A stretch of 64,000 nt of DNA, from assembly GCA_020741775.1 (NCBI GenBank), contig DYYG01000033.1:143284-207283 (forward strand), written 5' to 3'. The DNA is from Methylorubrum populi (lineage in GTDB: Bacteria > Pseudomonadota > Alphaproteobacteria > Rhizobiales > Beijerinckiaceae). Of the stretch, positions 6,814 to 15,421 are shown piece by piece (the first letter of the stretch is position 1; the number at the start of each line of letters is the position of its first letter). The notes beneath the pieces were generated by a model that was not told the DNA's origin, did not search any database, and saw only the letters and a list, made by a program, of their open reading frames with translations. The translations under genes and the position numbers were made by a program.

Positions 6814-9381
6814 TCAGCCAAGAGCCTCTTGCAGAAGCTCGGCTTCGGCCTCGGCCAGGATCTCGTCGGCCCCCTCCCCGTAGACCCGCTCGCGCCCGAT
6901 CTCGAGCATGACGGACACGGAGAGCGGCGAGACGCGATCCAGCGCCCTGTGGGTGATTCGCCCCCGGATACGCCTCAGCATCATGCCGAGGCGGGTCACG
7001 TCGAGGAGTCCGGTTGCCGCATCCTGGCGCGCGGCCCGCAGGAGCAGGTGGTCGGGCTGGTGACGGCGCAGCACGTCGTAGATCAGATCGGTCGAGATGG
7101 TGACCTGCCGCCCGGTCTTCTTCTGCCCCGGAAAGCGCCGCTCGATCAGCCCGGCGATCACCGCGCATTGGCGGAAGGTGCGCTTCATCATGGCGGATTC
7201 GTCGAGCCACGCCTCCAGATCGTCGCCGAGCATGTCCTCGTCGAACAAGGCCTCCATGAAGCCCGGTGAGAGCGCGGCCCGCTCGCTGAGATCCTTCGTG
7301 CACCAGATGGCGATGCCGTAATCGTTGGCGGCAAAGCCGAGCGGGCGCAGCCGGGCCCGTTCGAGCCGGCGGGTCAGCAGCATCCCCAAAGTCTGATGGG
7401 CGAGGCGTCCCTCGAAGGGGAAGGCAGTGAGATAGAAGCGCCCGGCGCGGGGATAGGTCTCGACCAGGAGGTCGCGTTCGCCGGGCAGGGCCGAGTGCTT
7501 GCGCTGCAGCGCGAGGTAGTTCGACAGTTGCGCCGGCAGCCGGTCCCACTCGAACGGGTCGGCGATGATGGCCCGCACCCGCGCGGCGAGGAAGGTCGAG
7601 AGCGGAAATTTCGAGCCGGCATAGGAGGGGATGGCCGGATCGGTGCCGGGGCCGGCGCGGGTGACGAGGCATTCGTCCTCGGCCAAGCCCTCGAAGCGCA
7701 GAACCTCGCCCGCGAACAGGAAGGTATCGCCGGTCGTGAGCGTCTCGGCAAAATCCTCCTCGATCTCGCCGAGCACCCGCCCGCCCCTGGGCAGCACAGT
7801 GCCGGGTTTGCCCCGCAGTGCCCGGGCCATGCGCACCTTGATATGCGTCGACTCGACGATGGTGCCGATATTCATCCGGTATTGCTGCGCCACCCGCGCA
7901 TCGCGCACCCGCCATTTCCCGTCCGCCCCGCGCAGGATCTTGGCGAAGCGCTCGTAGGCGCGCAGGGCGTAGCCGCCGGTAGCGACGTAATCGACCACCG
8001 CCTCGAAATCCTCCCAGGAGAGAGTCGCGTAGGGGGAAGCCGAGATTACCTCCTCGTAGAGGTCGAGCGGATCGAAGGCATCGGCGCAGGCCATGCCGAG
8101 GACGTGCTGGGCCAGCACGTCGGGGGCGCCGAGCCGGGCATCGGGCGTGTCCTGGGCCGCCTCCTCTACCGCGTCGAGGGCAGCCCGGCATTCCAGCATC
8201 TCGAAGCGGTTGCCGGGGACGAGATAGGCCTTGGAGGGCTCGTCCATGCGGTGGTTGGCCCGGCCGATCCGCTGCATGATCCGGCTCGCGCCCTTCGGCG
8301 CGCCGACATTGACGACGAGATCGACGTCGCCCCAATCGATGCCGAGGTCCAGGGTCGCGGTACAGACGATGGCGCGGAGTTGCCCCGCCGCCATCGCTGC
8401 CTCGACCCGGCGGCGCTGGGTGGCGTCGAGCGAGCCGTGATGCAGGGCGATGGGCAGGGTGTCGTCGTTGAGCCGCCACAGCTCCTGGAAGGTGTATTCC
8501 GCCTGGAGCCGGGTGTTGACGAAGACCAGCACCATCCGGTGCTGCCGGATCAGCTCGTAGATCGCTGGCATCGCGTGCCAGGCGGTGTGGCCGGAGAGCG
8601 GAAGCGTCCGGTTCACGTCGAGCATGTGCAGGTCGGGCTTGGCGCCGCCCTTCACCACGACGAGATCGGCCATCGCCGTCCCGGCAGACGTCTTCCCCTG
8701 CCCCTTCCCCTTCCCCTGCCCCTTCCCCTCCCCCGCCACGCGGCCTGGATTCTGGGAGACCAGATACTTCCTCAGCTCATCCGGCTCTCGCACGGTGGCC
8801 GAGAGGCCGATCGCTTGGGAATCCGGAGCCAGTCGGCGCAGCCGGGCGAGCGCCAGGGACAGGAGATCGCCGCGCTTCGAGGTGACGAGGGCGTGCAACT
8901 CGTCGAGCACGATGGTGCGGAGGCCGGCGAAGAACTCCTCCGCCTCGCGATGGGCGAGGAGCAGCGAGAGCTGTTCTGGCGTGGTGAGCAGAATGTCCGG
9001 CGGGCGCTGGATCTGGCGGGCGCGCTTATGGGCGGGGGTATCGCCGGTGCGGGTCTCCACGGTGACGGGCAGCCCCATGCCCTCGATCGGCGCTTCCAGA
9101 TTGCGGGCGATGTCGACGGCGAGCGCCTTGAGCGGCGAGACGTAGAGGGTGTGGAGTCGCCGCTCCTTCGTGGTCCGCTCGCTCAGCGCGACGAGGCTCG
9201 GCAGGAAGCCGGCCAGGGTCTTGCCCGCGCCCGTGGGCGCCACCAGCAAAGCCGAGCGCCCGGCCTGAACGGTCGCGAGCAGGTCGAGCTGATGCGGGCG
9301 GGCCGACCAGCCGCGGGAGGCGAACCACGCGGCGAAGCGCGGCGGGAGGATGGGGGTCTGCACCCGGCTCGGAGCCTGCAA
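6814..9381 (-). CDS. Ligase-associated DNA damage response DEXH-box helicase (Lhr-like)
   Basis: The 855-residue SF2 helicase has Walker A APTGAGKT (about 48-55), DELH (160-163), SATV (about 194-197), and later QRIGRANHR as motif VI. A long C-terminal region follows, with YPRAGRFYLTAFPFEGR, as in bacterial Lhr-type enzymes of the ligase-associated repair set. A glycine/lysine/glutamine insert at residues 217-230 is unusual and is described separately. The start is taken at TTG 9381, which leaves 14 residues before the conserved N terminus; a GTG six codons later is possible. pdeM follows downstream. Confidence 0.93.
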   Translation of the reverse strand: MQAPSRVQTPILPPRFAAWFASRGWSARPHQLDLLATVQAGRSALLVAPTGAGKTLAGFLPSLVALSERTTKERRLHTLYVSPLKALAVDIARNLEAPIEGMGLPVTVETRTGDTPAHKRARQIQRPPDILLTTPEQLSLLLAHREAEEFFAGLRTIVLDELHALVTSKRGDLLSLALARLRRLAPDSQAIGLSATVREPDELRKYLVSQNPGRVAGEGKGQGKGKGQGKTSAGTAMADLVVVKGGAKPDLHMLDVNRTLPLSGHTAWHAMPAIYELIRQHRMVLVFVNTRLQAEYTFQELWRLNDDTLPIALHHGSLDATQRRRVEAAMAAGQLRAIVCTATLDLGIDWGDVDLVVNVGAPKGASRIMQRIGRANHRMDEPSKAYLVPGNRFEMLECRAALDAVEEAAQDTPDARLGAPDVLAQHVLGMACADAFDPLDLYEEVISASPYATLSWEDFEAVVDYVATGGYALRAYERFAKILRGADGKWRVRDARVAQQYRMNIGTIVESTHIKVRMARALRGKPGTVLPRGGRVLGEIEEDFAETLTTGDTFLFAGEVLRFEGLAEDECLVTRAGPGTDPAIPSYAGSKFPLSTFLAARVRAIIADPFEWDRLPAQLSNYLALQRKHSALPGERDLLVETYPRAGRFYLTAFPFEGRLAHQTLGMLLTRRLERARLRPLGFAANDYGIAIWCTKDLSERAALSPGFMEALFDEDMLGDDLEAWLDESAMMKRTFRQCAVIAGLIERRFPGQKKTGRQVTISTDLIYDVLRRHQPDHLLLRAARQDAATGLLDVTRLGMMLRRIRGRITHRALDRVSPLSVSVMLEIGRERVYGEGADEILAEAEAELLQEALG
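8692..8733 (-). repeat. In-frame GK/GQ microrepeat inside the Lhr-like helicase
   Basis: Near-perfect 6- and 12-base repeats (CCCCTT and CCCTTCCCCTGC on the plus strand) encode GEGKGQGKGKGQGK, residues 217-230. It falls between helicase motif III and the region before domain 2, so it is probably a flexible surface loop. Slippage could change its length in frame. Confidence 0.85.
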
Positions 9382-9612
9382 GAATTTCGAGTCCTTCGCG
9401 GGTTTCGAGCCCGCAAGAAGGCGGATCTCCCGTCCCCATCCTCATGCTCAAGTGCGAAGCGAAGCTGAGCCTCGCAGGATCCTCCAGCCAGCGCTGCGGG
9501 GACTGGACGATCCTTCGAGGCCGCTGCGCGGAACCTCAGGATGAAGAATTGATCGGGACATCCGTTGGAAGACGGTTCTCAGGTAAGGCGCGGGCCGGCC
9601 CTCGTCACCGCG

Positions 9613-10563
9613 TCACGCCAGCGCCATCAGAAAGCGGTCGATCAGTTCCAGGGCCCGCTCGCTCAGCGCGCCGGGATGGCGCACGAAGATATGGCAGCCG
9701 CCGGCATAGACGGCGGTGTGGCCGCCATTGTTGGCCGCCGCCCAGCGGGCCGACATGTAGAGCGTGTCGTCGAGGAGCGGGTCGGCGGTGCCGACGGTGA
9801 ACAGGGCGGGCGGCAGGCCCTTCAGGTCGGCGTAAAGCGGCGAGACGTCCGGGCGGCGCCGGTCGATGCCCTCGCGGACATAGCCGTCGGCGAAGCGTTT
9901 GAGGTCGGTGGTGTTGATGACGAGCCGCTCCTCGCCCCAGAGCCGCACGCTCGGGGTCAGGCCGAGATCGTAGAAGCCAGCATTGAGGTTGGCGCCGCGG
10001 AAGGCGCGGGGCAGGCCGTGGCGGTCGCGCAGGCGCAACAGGGTCATCACCGCGAGATGCGCCCCGACCGACTCGCCGCCGATAGTCAGGGCGCTGATCC
10101 CGAACTCCGCCTTGCCCGGTCCGGCGAGCCAGAGAGCGGCCGCCTCGCAATCCTCCAGGGCGGCGGGATAGGGATGCTCCGGCGCCAGCCGGTACTCGAC
10201 GGACAAACAGACGAAGCCGCAGGCGTCGGCGATGCGCTCGAGCCAGGGATCCTGCTCGTCGGCCGCGCCCCAGACCCAACCACCCCGGTGGATGTGCAGA
10301 TAGGCGCCGCGCGGCTTGCCTTGCGGGCGGATGACCCGCAGCGCCAGCGGGCCGCCCGGGCCTTCGATGGTCAGCGTTTCGGCGCGGGCACTGCGCGGCA
10401 TGGCCGGCGAGGCCTGCGTACCCGCCCGGCGGCGCGCCCGTACCTCTTCGATCGGCAGCGACCAGGGGTCGGCCTGCGCGGCATGGGCTGCCACGATCTC
10501 GGCATTGAGCGCCTTCGTCTCGGCATCGATCGTCGCCGGGTCGAATAGAGCGTGGTCGATCAT
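9613..10563 (-). CDS. Alpha/beta hydrolase of the hormone-sensitive-lipase type
   Basis: The 316-residue protein has the esterase layout of the HSL/type IV group: an oxyanion-hole segment HIHRGGW at about 91-96, SVEYRLAPEHPYPAALED at 121-138, a nucleophile elbow GGESVGAHL with Ser165, then an acid and histidine region ending CHIFVRHPG. The family normally reads HGGG at the oxyanion hole; here it is HRGG, so activity or specificity may differ. ATG 10563 is chosen because it matches the family start; the frame is open further upstream. The substrate is unknown. No partner gene is obvious. Confidence 0.85.
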   Translation of the reverse strand: MIDHALFDPATIDAETKALNAEIVAAHAAQADPWSLPIEEVRARRRAGTQASPAMPRSARAETLTIEGPGGPLALRVIRPQGKPRGAYLHIHRGGWVWGAADEQDPWLERIADACGFVCLSVEYRLAPEHPYPAALEDCEAAALWLAGPGKAEFGISALTIGGESVGAHLAVMTLLRLRDRHGLPRAFRGANLNAGFYDLGLTPSVRLWGEERLVINTTDLKRFADGYVREGIDRRRPDVSPLYADLKGLPPALFTVGTADPLLDDTLYMSARWAAANNGGHTAVYAGGCHIFVRHPGALSERALELIDRFLMALA

Positions 10564-10785
10564 GGCCTTTATCGGGTCGTCTGCGGTGGAAGGAGCATTG
10601 CGGGAGGCGGGCCCGGATGCTGGCCGCCATCTTGAGTGGAACGCTCGGCGATGCCATCTGGCTGCCATCCCGAACGGGCTGAATGCCGGCGCGAATGGGC
10701 GGTTTCACCCGGATGTGGCGTATCGGCAACGCCGTGGCGGGGCGGACACGCTTCCATCGACGGCAGCGCGAGGATTAAAGGCGGA

Positions 10786-11142
10786 ATGATCGGGGATCAC
10801 GATTCGCGGCGGCGTGCCGCGCTCGACCACGGCGCCTATCCGGCCCAGCCGCATCACGGTGAGGCGCGCCGCCGTTCCGCGCTCAACCGCTTCCTCGGCG
10901 GCTCGCCGGCCGCGGTCCTGGTCAAGCTCCTGTTCCTCTCCGTGCTGGTCGGCGCGGTGATGGCGATGCTCGGCCTGACGCCGGGCCTGCTGTTCTGGCG
11001 GCTCTACGACCTGACCCGGTCGCTGATCGATCTCGGACTCGAGACTTTCCACGATTTCGGCCGCTGGATCCTGGCCGGCGCGGCGGTGGTGGTGCCGATC
11101 TGGTTCATCGCCCGCCTGCTCACGGTGTCGCGGGAGCGGTGA
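10786..11142 (+). CDS. Small membrane protein of an uncharacterised alphaproteobacterial family
   Basis: A 118-residue protein with a charged N terminus (about 1-35), the segment LNRFLGGSPAAVLVKLLFLSVLVG leading into a first membrane helix, and a second helix near the end (ILAGAAVVVPIWFIARLL). I recall similar proteins labelled DUF6460 but am not certain of the number. ATG 10786 follows AAAGGCGGA. It is divergent from the hydrolase gene. No function can be assigned. Confidence 0.7.
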   Translation: MIGDHDSRRRAALDHGAYPAQPHHGEARRRSALNRFLGGSPAAVLVKLLFLSVLVGAVMAMLGLTPGLLFWRLYDLTRSLIDLGLETFHDFGRWILAGAAVVVPIWFIARLLTVSRER

Positions 11143-11269
11143 GAATCTCGGCCGCTCGGTTGCGTGCGGTGCGCGACAAAACAACAGCTTAGAACCCTTC
11201 CCGATTGCGGGGGTGTCAGGAACGGTTCTAAGAGACGCAAACAAGCAAGAAGATGCATCGAGGCGTGTC

Positions 11270-12667
11270 GTGCAGACCAACTTCGCCCCCGCGCAGCTCG
11301 CCGACCCCGCCATGGCGGCCTCGGAAAAGATCCTGCGCACCTGCGTCCATTGCGGCTTCTGCACCGCGACCTGCCCGACCTACCTTCTCCTGGGTGACGA
11401 ACTCGATTCTCCGCGCGGACGAATCTATCTCATCAAGGACATGCTGGAGGGCGGCAAGGCGGCCAGCCGCGAGGTGGTCAAGCATGTCGACCGCTGCCTC
11501 TCCTGCCTGTCCTGCATGACGACCTGCCCGTCGGGCGTGCATTATATGCACCTCGTCGATCACGCCCGCACCCATATCGAGAAGACCTACAAGCGCCCGC
11601 TCTCCGACCGGCTGCTGCGCGGGCTGCTGGCCTTGGTCCTGCCCTATCCGAACCGGTTCCGGCTGGCGCTGCTCGCCGCCAAGGTCGGGGCGCCGCTGCG
11701 CCCGCTGGTGGCCCGGCTGCCGCGCGTCGGCAACCGTCTGGCGGCGATGCTCGACCTCGCCCCCGCCCAGCTCCCCGGCCGTAACCGGACCGACCGCGTC
11801 GGCACCTTCCCCGCCGACACTTCGGCGCAGGAGATCAGCGCCCTGTTCCAGACCGGTGAGGACGCCGGCCCCGCTCCGCGCCGTGGCCGGGTGGCGCTGC
11901 TGCGCGGCTGCGCCCAGAGCGTCTTGCGGCCGGATTTCAACGAGGCGGCGATCCGCCTGCTCAACCGCCACGGCGTCGAGGTGGTCCACCCCAAGGGCGA
12001 GGGCTGCTGCGGGGCGCTGACGCACCACATGGGCAAGGAGGAGTCCGCCCACGGCCACGCCAAGCGCACCATCGATGCCTGGATCGCCGAGATGGACGGG
12101 CCCGGCCTCGATGCCATCGTCGTCACCGCATCGGGTTGCGGCACCACCATCAAGGATTACGGGTTCATGTTCCGCGACGACCCGGCCTATGCCGAGAAGG
12201 CGGCGCGGGTCTCGGGGATCGCCAAGGACGTGACCGAGTACATGGCCGAGATCGGGCTGCTGCCGCCGGTGGAGGACACCGACCTCGTGGTGGCCTACCA
12301 TTCCGCCTGCTCGATGCAGCACGGACAGGCGATCCGCACCGAGCCGAAGACCCTGCTCAAGAAGGCCGGCTTCACGGTGAAGGACGTGCCCGAGGGCCAT
12401 ATCTGCTGCGGCTCGGCCGGAACCTACAACATCCTCCAGCCGGAGATCGCGGCGCGCCTGCGCGACCGCAAGGTGGCCAATATCGAGCGGGTGAAGCCCG
12501 ACCTGATCGCCACCGGCAATATCGGCTGCGCCACCCAGATCGGGAAGGGCACCGACATCCCGATCCTGCACACGGTCGAGCTGCTCGACTGGGCGACCGG
12601 CGGTCCGCGCCCGGAGGCTCTGGCGAATCTTCCGGCCCGGTCCGGCGGCGCGCGGTTGCACGCCTGA
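11270..12667 (+). CDS. glcF: Glycolate oxidase iron-sulfur subunit GlcF
   Basis: GlcF passes electrons from the FAD subunits of glycolate dehydrogenase. The protein has two 4Fe-4S clusters, CVHCGFCTATCP and CLSCLSCMTTCP, followed by two CCG domains (GCCGALTHHMG and HICCGSAGTYN). The GTG at 11270 gives VQTNFAPAQLAD, matching the usual GlcF N terminus, and a 465-residue product; the frame stays open 19 codons upstream to a GTG at 11213. glcD and glcE are not adjacent, which is unusual, so the partners must lie elsewhere. Confidence 0.93.
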   Translation: MQTNFAPAQLADPAMAASEKILRTCVHCGFCTATCPTYLLLGDELDSPRGRIYLIKDMLEGGKAASREVVKHVDRCLSCLSCMTTCPSGVHYMHLVDHARTHIEKTYKRPLSDRLLRGLLALVLPYPNRFRLALLAAKVGAPLRPLVARLPRVGNRLAAMLDLAPAQLPGRNRTDRVGTFPADTSAQEISALFQTGEDAGPAPRRGRVALLRGCAQSVLRPDFNEAAIRLLNRHGVEVVHPKGEGCCGALTHHMGKEESAHGHAKRTIDAWIAEMDGPGLDAIVVTASGCGTTIKDYGFMFRDDPAYAEKAARVSGIAKDVTEYMAEIGLLPPVEDTDLVVAYHSACSMQHGQAIRTEPKTLLKKAGFTVKDVPEGHICCGSAGTYNILQPEIAARLRDRKVANIERVKPDLIATGNIGCATQIGKGTDIPILHTVELLDWATGGPRPEALANLPARSGGARLHA

Positions 12668-12780
12668 GGTCAAGGGGCTTTTTCCCGCTCTGCACAATCA
12701 CGCAGCGTCTCTTCCTTGACCTTGCTGCGGGTGCGAATTAGGCCCGCAACCAGTGTCGGCCCGAGATCGTTTGCAGGCTC

Positions 12781-13167
12781 ATGACAGAAAACCCGACAGA
12801 GCTGCCCGTCGTCCTCCTCGTTGAAGATGACGGACTGCTGCTGATGGAAGCCTCCGATACGCTCGCGGAAGCGGGGTTCAACGTCCTGGAAGCACCCCAT
12901 GCCGACAGGGCCCTCGACGTGCTCGAGGACCGTCCCGATGTCGGTGTCCTGATGACCGATGTCGACATGCCGATGGGGTCGATGGACGGCTTTGCCCTGG
13001 CCCGTCTGGTCGCTCATCGCTGGCCGGAGATTCCGGTGCTGATCGTCTCCGGCATGGGCACGCCCGGTCCCGGCGACATGCCGGAGGGGGCCCGCTTCAT
13101 CCCCAAGCCCTATGCGCCGACCATGCTGGTGCGAACCCTCCGGGCCTGCCTCAAGCGCGCGGCCTGA
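12781..13167 (+). CDS. Single-domain response regulator
   Basis: The 128 residues form only a receiver domain: the acidic cluster Glu15-Asp16-Asp17, the phospho-acceptor Asp60 in LMTDVDMP, Ser at VSGMG and Lys in PKPY. There is no output domain, so it probably acts by protein contact, as in phosphorelays paired with hybrid kinases. No kinase gene is next to it. The nearest hybrid kinase in the window (21636-23237) carries its own similar receiver. Confidence 0.9.
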   Translation: MTENPTELPVVLLVEDDGLLLMEASDTLAEAGFNVLEAPHADRALDVLEDRPDVGVLMTDVDMPMGSMDGFALARLVAHRWPEIPVLIVSGMGTPGPGDMPEGARFIPKPYAPTMLVRTLRACLKRAA

Positions 13168-13374
13168 GGGGCGCCGACCTCCGCCTCGCCGAGGACGCTG
13201 CCGGATTCGGTCTGATCCGTTTCCCAGCCTTCCACGCATGGCGGCCGCGTCACCGAAAGGACGAATCGCGGGTTTCGCCGCCGCGCGTTTCGCGGCAGAA
13301 GGCGAAGAAGGACACGCGTCGCGACGCGCGCTTTCAGACCGATCCGTTCAGGTCCTGCCACGTTAGGTCCCGCC

Positions 13375-14670
13375 ATGACCGCCGAGCCCAAATCCCTCCG
13401 CTTCGCCACGCAGGCGGTCCACGCCGGTGCCGCCCCCGATCCCGCCACCGGCGCACGGGCGCAGCCGATCTACTTCACCAACGGCTTCGTCTTCGACTCG
13501 ACCGAACAGGCGGCGGACATCTTCGCGATGCGCCGGACCGGCTTCTCCTACTCGCGCGGCTCGAATCCGACGGTCGCCGCGCTGGAGCGTCGGATCGCCG
13601 CGCTGGAGGGTGCCAAGGCGGCGGTGGCCGTCTCCTCCGGGCAATCGGCGGTCCTGCTGGTGATGATGACGCTGATGCAGACGGGGGATGCCTACGTCGC
13701 CTCGCCGCGCCTGTTCGGCGGCTCCCTCGGCCTGATGCGCCGCCTCGAGGGGCGCTACGACCTCACGCCGCAATTTGCCGCCGACCTGACGCCGGAAGCC
13801 TTCGAGGCGGCGATCACGCCGCAGACCAAGGCGATCATCTGCGAGTCGATCGTCAATCCCTGCGCCACGGTCATGGACCTGGAGGGCATCAGCGCGGTGG
13901 CCAAGCGGCACGGGTTGCCCCTGGTCATCGACAACACGCTGGCTTCCCCGGCCCTGATCCGTCCGATCGAGCATGGCGCCGACATCGTCGTCCATTCCAC
14001 CTCGAAGTTCCTCGGCGGTTCGGGACAGGTGATCGGCGGCATGATCTGCGACGCCGGCACCTTCGATTGGGCGTCGAAGGGGTCGCGCTACAACCTCATC
14101 AACGATCCCTGGCCGGACTATGATGGCCTGATCGTCAGCGAGCGTTTCCCCGAGATCAGCTTCGCCGTGGCCTGCCGGCTGTTCGGTCTGCGCGACCTCG
14201 GCCCCGGCCTCTCGCCGATGAACGCCTTCCTGACCCTGACCGGCATCGAAACCCTGCCCCTGCGCATGGCCCGCCATTGCGCCAACGCCAAGGCGGTCGC
14301 CGCGTATCTCAAGGACCATCCGGCGGTGGAGTGGGTGAGCTACCCGGCCCTGCCCGGCCAGAAGGGCGAGGCCCTGGCCCATCGCTACGTTCCGCAGGGA
14401 CCCGGCTCGATCTTCACCTTCGCCCTCAAGGCGGGCGAGCCGGCGGCGTTGCGCTTCATCGCCAACCTGCAGCTGATCTCGCATCTGGTGAATATCGGCG
14501 AGATCAAGTCGCTCGCCATTCATCCGGCGACCACGACCCACCGCCAGCTCCGTCCCGAGGAGCGCGCGGCGGCCTGCGTCGGCCCGGAGACGGTGCGTCT
14601 CTCGATCGGCCTGGAGGATCCGGAGGATCTGATCGCCGATATCGAGCAGGCCCTGGCCAAGCTCGAATGA
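13375..14670 (+). CDS. metY: O-acetylhomoserine sulfhydrylase (MetY-type)
   Basis: A Cys/Met-metabolism PLP enzyme of 431 residues. It has the PLP lysine in HSTSKFLGG, the cofactor-contact segment SSGQSAV and the C-terminal substrate region HPATTTHRQL. The length and the ~40-residue insertion relative to MetZ/MetB favour O-acetylhomoserine sulfhydrylase, which makes homocysteine (with sulfide) or methionine (with methanethiol). O-succinylhomoserine sulfhydrylase is the alternative. The leader contains a perfect 14-base palindrome CGCGTCGCGACGCG (13315-13328) but no recognisable SAM-II riboswitch. Confidence 0.9.
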   Translation: MTAEPKSLRFATQAVHAGAAPDPATGARAQPIYFTNGFVFDSTEQAADIFAMRRTGFSYSRGSNPTVAALERRIAALEGAKAAVAVSSGQSAVLLVMMTLMQTGDAYVASPRLFGGSLGLMRRLEGRYDLTPQFAADLTPEAFEAAITPQTKAIICESIVNPCATVMDLEGISAVAKRHGLPLVIDNTLASPALIRPIEHGADIVVHSTSKFLGGSGQVIGGMICDAGTFDWASKGSRYNLINDPWPDYDGLIVSERFPEISFAVACRLFGLRDLGPGLSPMNAFLTLTGIETLPLRMARHCANAKAVAAYLKDHPAVEWVSYPALPGQKGEALAHRYVPQGPGSIFTFALKAGEPAALRFIANLQLISHLVNIGEIKSLAIHPATTTHRQLRPEERAAACVGPETVRLSIGLEDPEDLIADIEQALAKLE

Positions 14671-15138
14671 CACGGCCGACCTGGCACGGCGCGGAGGGAG
14701 CGTTGCGGCCGGCGGCGCCCTCGCCGCTGCCGTCGCCCGCGCCCTCCCGGCTGCCGAGCATCTTCGGATCGGGCGCGCCCCCGCTCGCGGCCGAGGCCGG
14801 TCGCGTCGTCGTGGACAGGTGCTCGTCGTCTCCCCGCCGACGCTGCGGCGGCATCATGATCCCCTCTTGAGGGGCATTGTCCCGATCTTCGAGGGTCAGC
14901 CGCGGCTGGGCGGGCGGAATGCCGCGGGGCCCATGCCCCCTTCGGGCCGTTCTTGCGGCGTCTCTCTCGCACCTTCGTCAGCTGTCTGGCACCCTTCAGG
15001 AATCGCCGATCCAGATGGCGTGATGACGCATATCAAAGGTGGGACGAGACAAAATAAAGCTCAGGAACGCATCCCAGAGTGCATGGTTGTCAGATCAGCG
15101 ATCACGATCGATCGTCGGATCAGTCAAAGGACACTCTA
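14671..15138. other. Non-coding stretch between metY and the 54-residue protein gene
   Basis: These 468 bases hold no convincing ORF; the open frames here translate to Arg/Pro/Ala-rich shadow sequence with no motif. The last 120 bases are more AT-rich and hold the EcfG-like promoter at 15064-15088. I see no RNA gene and no repeat in the rest. Confidence 0.6.
15064..15088 (+). promoter_or_regulatory. Near-consensus EcfG-type promoter before the 54-residue gene
   Basis: GGAAC at 15064-15068, then 16 bases, then GGTT (consensus CGTT, one mismatch). The -10 element ends 50 bases before the ATG at 15139. The match alone is modest; correct orientation, distance and the stress-like gene downstream raise its value. 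Confidence 0.5.
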
Positions 15139-15303
15139 ATGACTCAGCCGAACCAGCACACGAAGGGAAATTCTTCGCGTAATGCTGACCACGATGGATC
15201 GAAAAACTCTGGGCAGCCGCATAAGGGCAGCGTTCAGCATTCGGATGACGGTCGTTTGAAGGAAAACCGCGACCAGGGTGTCCATCGCGGCGACAAGGAA
15301 TAG
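15139..15303 (+). CDS. Small hydrophilic protein, 54 residues, stress-type
   Basis: The 54 residues (MTQPNQHTKGNSSRNADHDG...) are almost entirely polar, rich in Asn, Asp, His, Lys, Gly and Gln, with no hydrophobic core. The protein is probably intrinsically disordered. AAAGGA sits 9 bases before ATG 15139, and a UUCG hairpin follows the stop. The composition resembles small hydrophilin-like or stress-induced proteins. I do not recognise a named family. An EcfG-like promoter lies upstream. Confidence 0.7.
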   Translation: MTQPNQHTKGNSSRNADHDGSKNSGQPHKGSVQHSDDGRLKENRDQGVHRGDKE

Positions 15304-15344
15304 CCCTGTCCGGCAACTCCCGGGCCGGATGCGGGATCGGTGCG

Positions 15345-15372
15345 GAAGAGGTCGCCTTCGGGCGGCCTCTTC
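15345..15372 (+). terminator. Stable UUCG-loop hairpin after the 54-residue gene
   Basis: Arms GAAGAGGTCGCC and GGCGGCCTCTTC pair over 12 positions with one G-U wobble, closed by a TTCG tetraloop. It lies 42 bases after the stop at 15303 and before the next gene at 15422. There is no long U tail. Confidence 0.65.
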
Positions 15373-15421
15373 CCATATGGGCGTCCAATCCTCAGCGAAC
15401 GCATCGGGACAGGAAAGCAGT

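Noticed and set aside
6341..8479. 712-codon minus-strand frame overlapping helicase and pdeM
   Set aside because: It is out of frame with both genes and Arg/Pro/Ala-rich, a typical artefact of high GC.
7396..9468. 690-codon plus-strand frame opposite the helicase
   Set aside because: No domain signature; Gly/Glu/Arg-rich antisense shadow of the helicase.
9382..9612. Possible second repeat family with CCTCAGGATGA
   Set aside because: Short pieces recur (also near 16966) but do not align over more than about 12 bases here.
13168..13374. Possible SAM-II riboswitch before metY
   Set aside because: A CCACGTTA-like piece is present, but the remaining pseudoknot elements are missing or in the wrong order. 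Only a perfect palindrome at 13315-13328 remains.
14819..15139. 106-codon frame before the 54-residue gene
   Set aside because: No ribosome site, mixed composition, and it runs through the promoter region.
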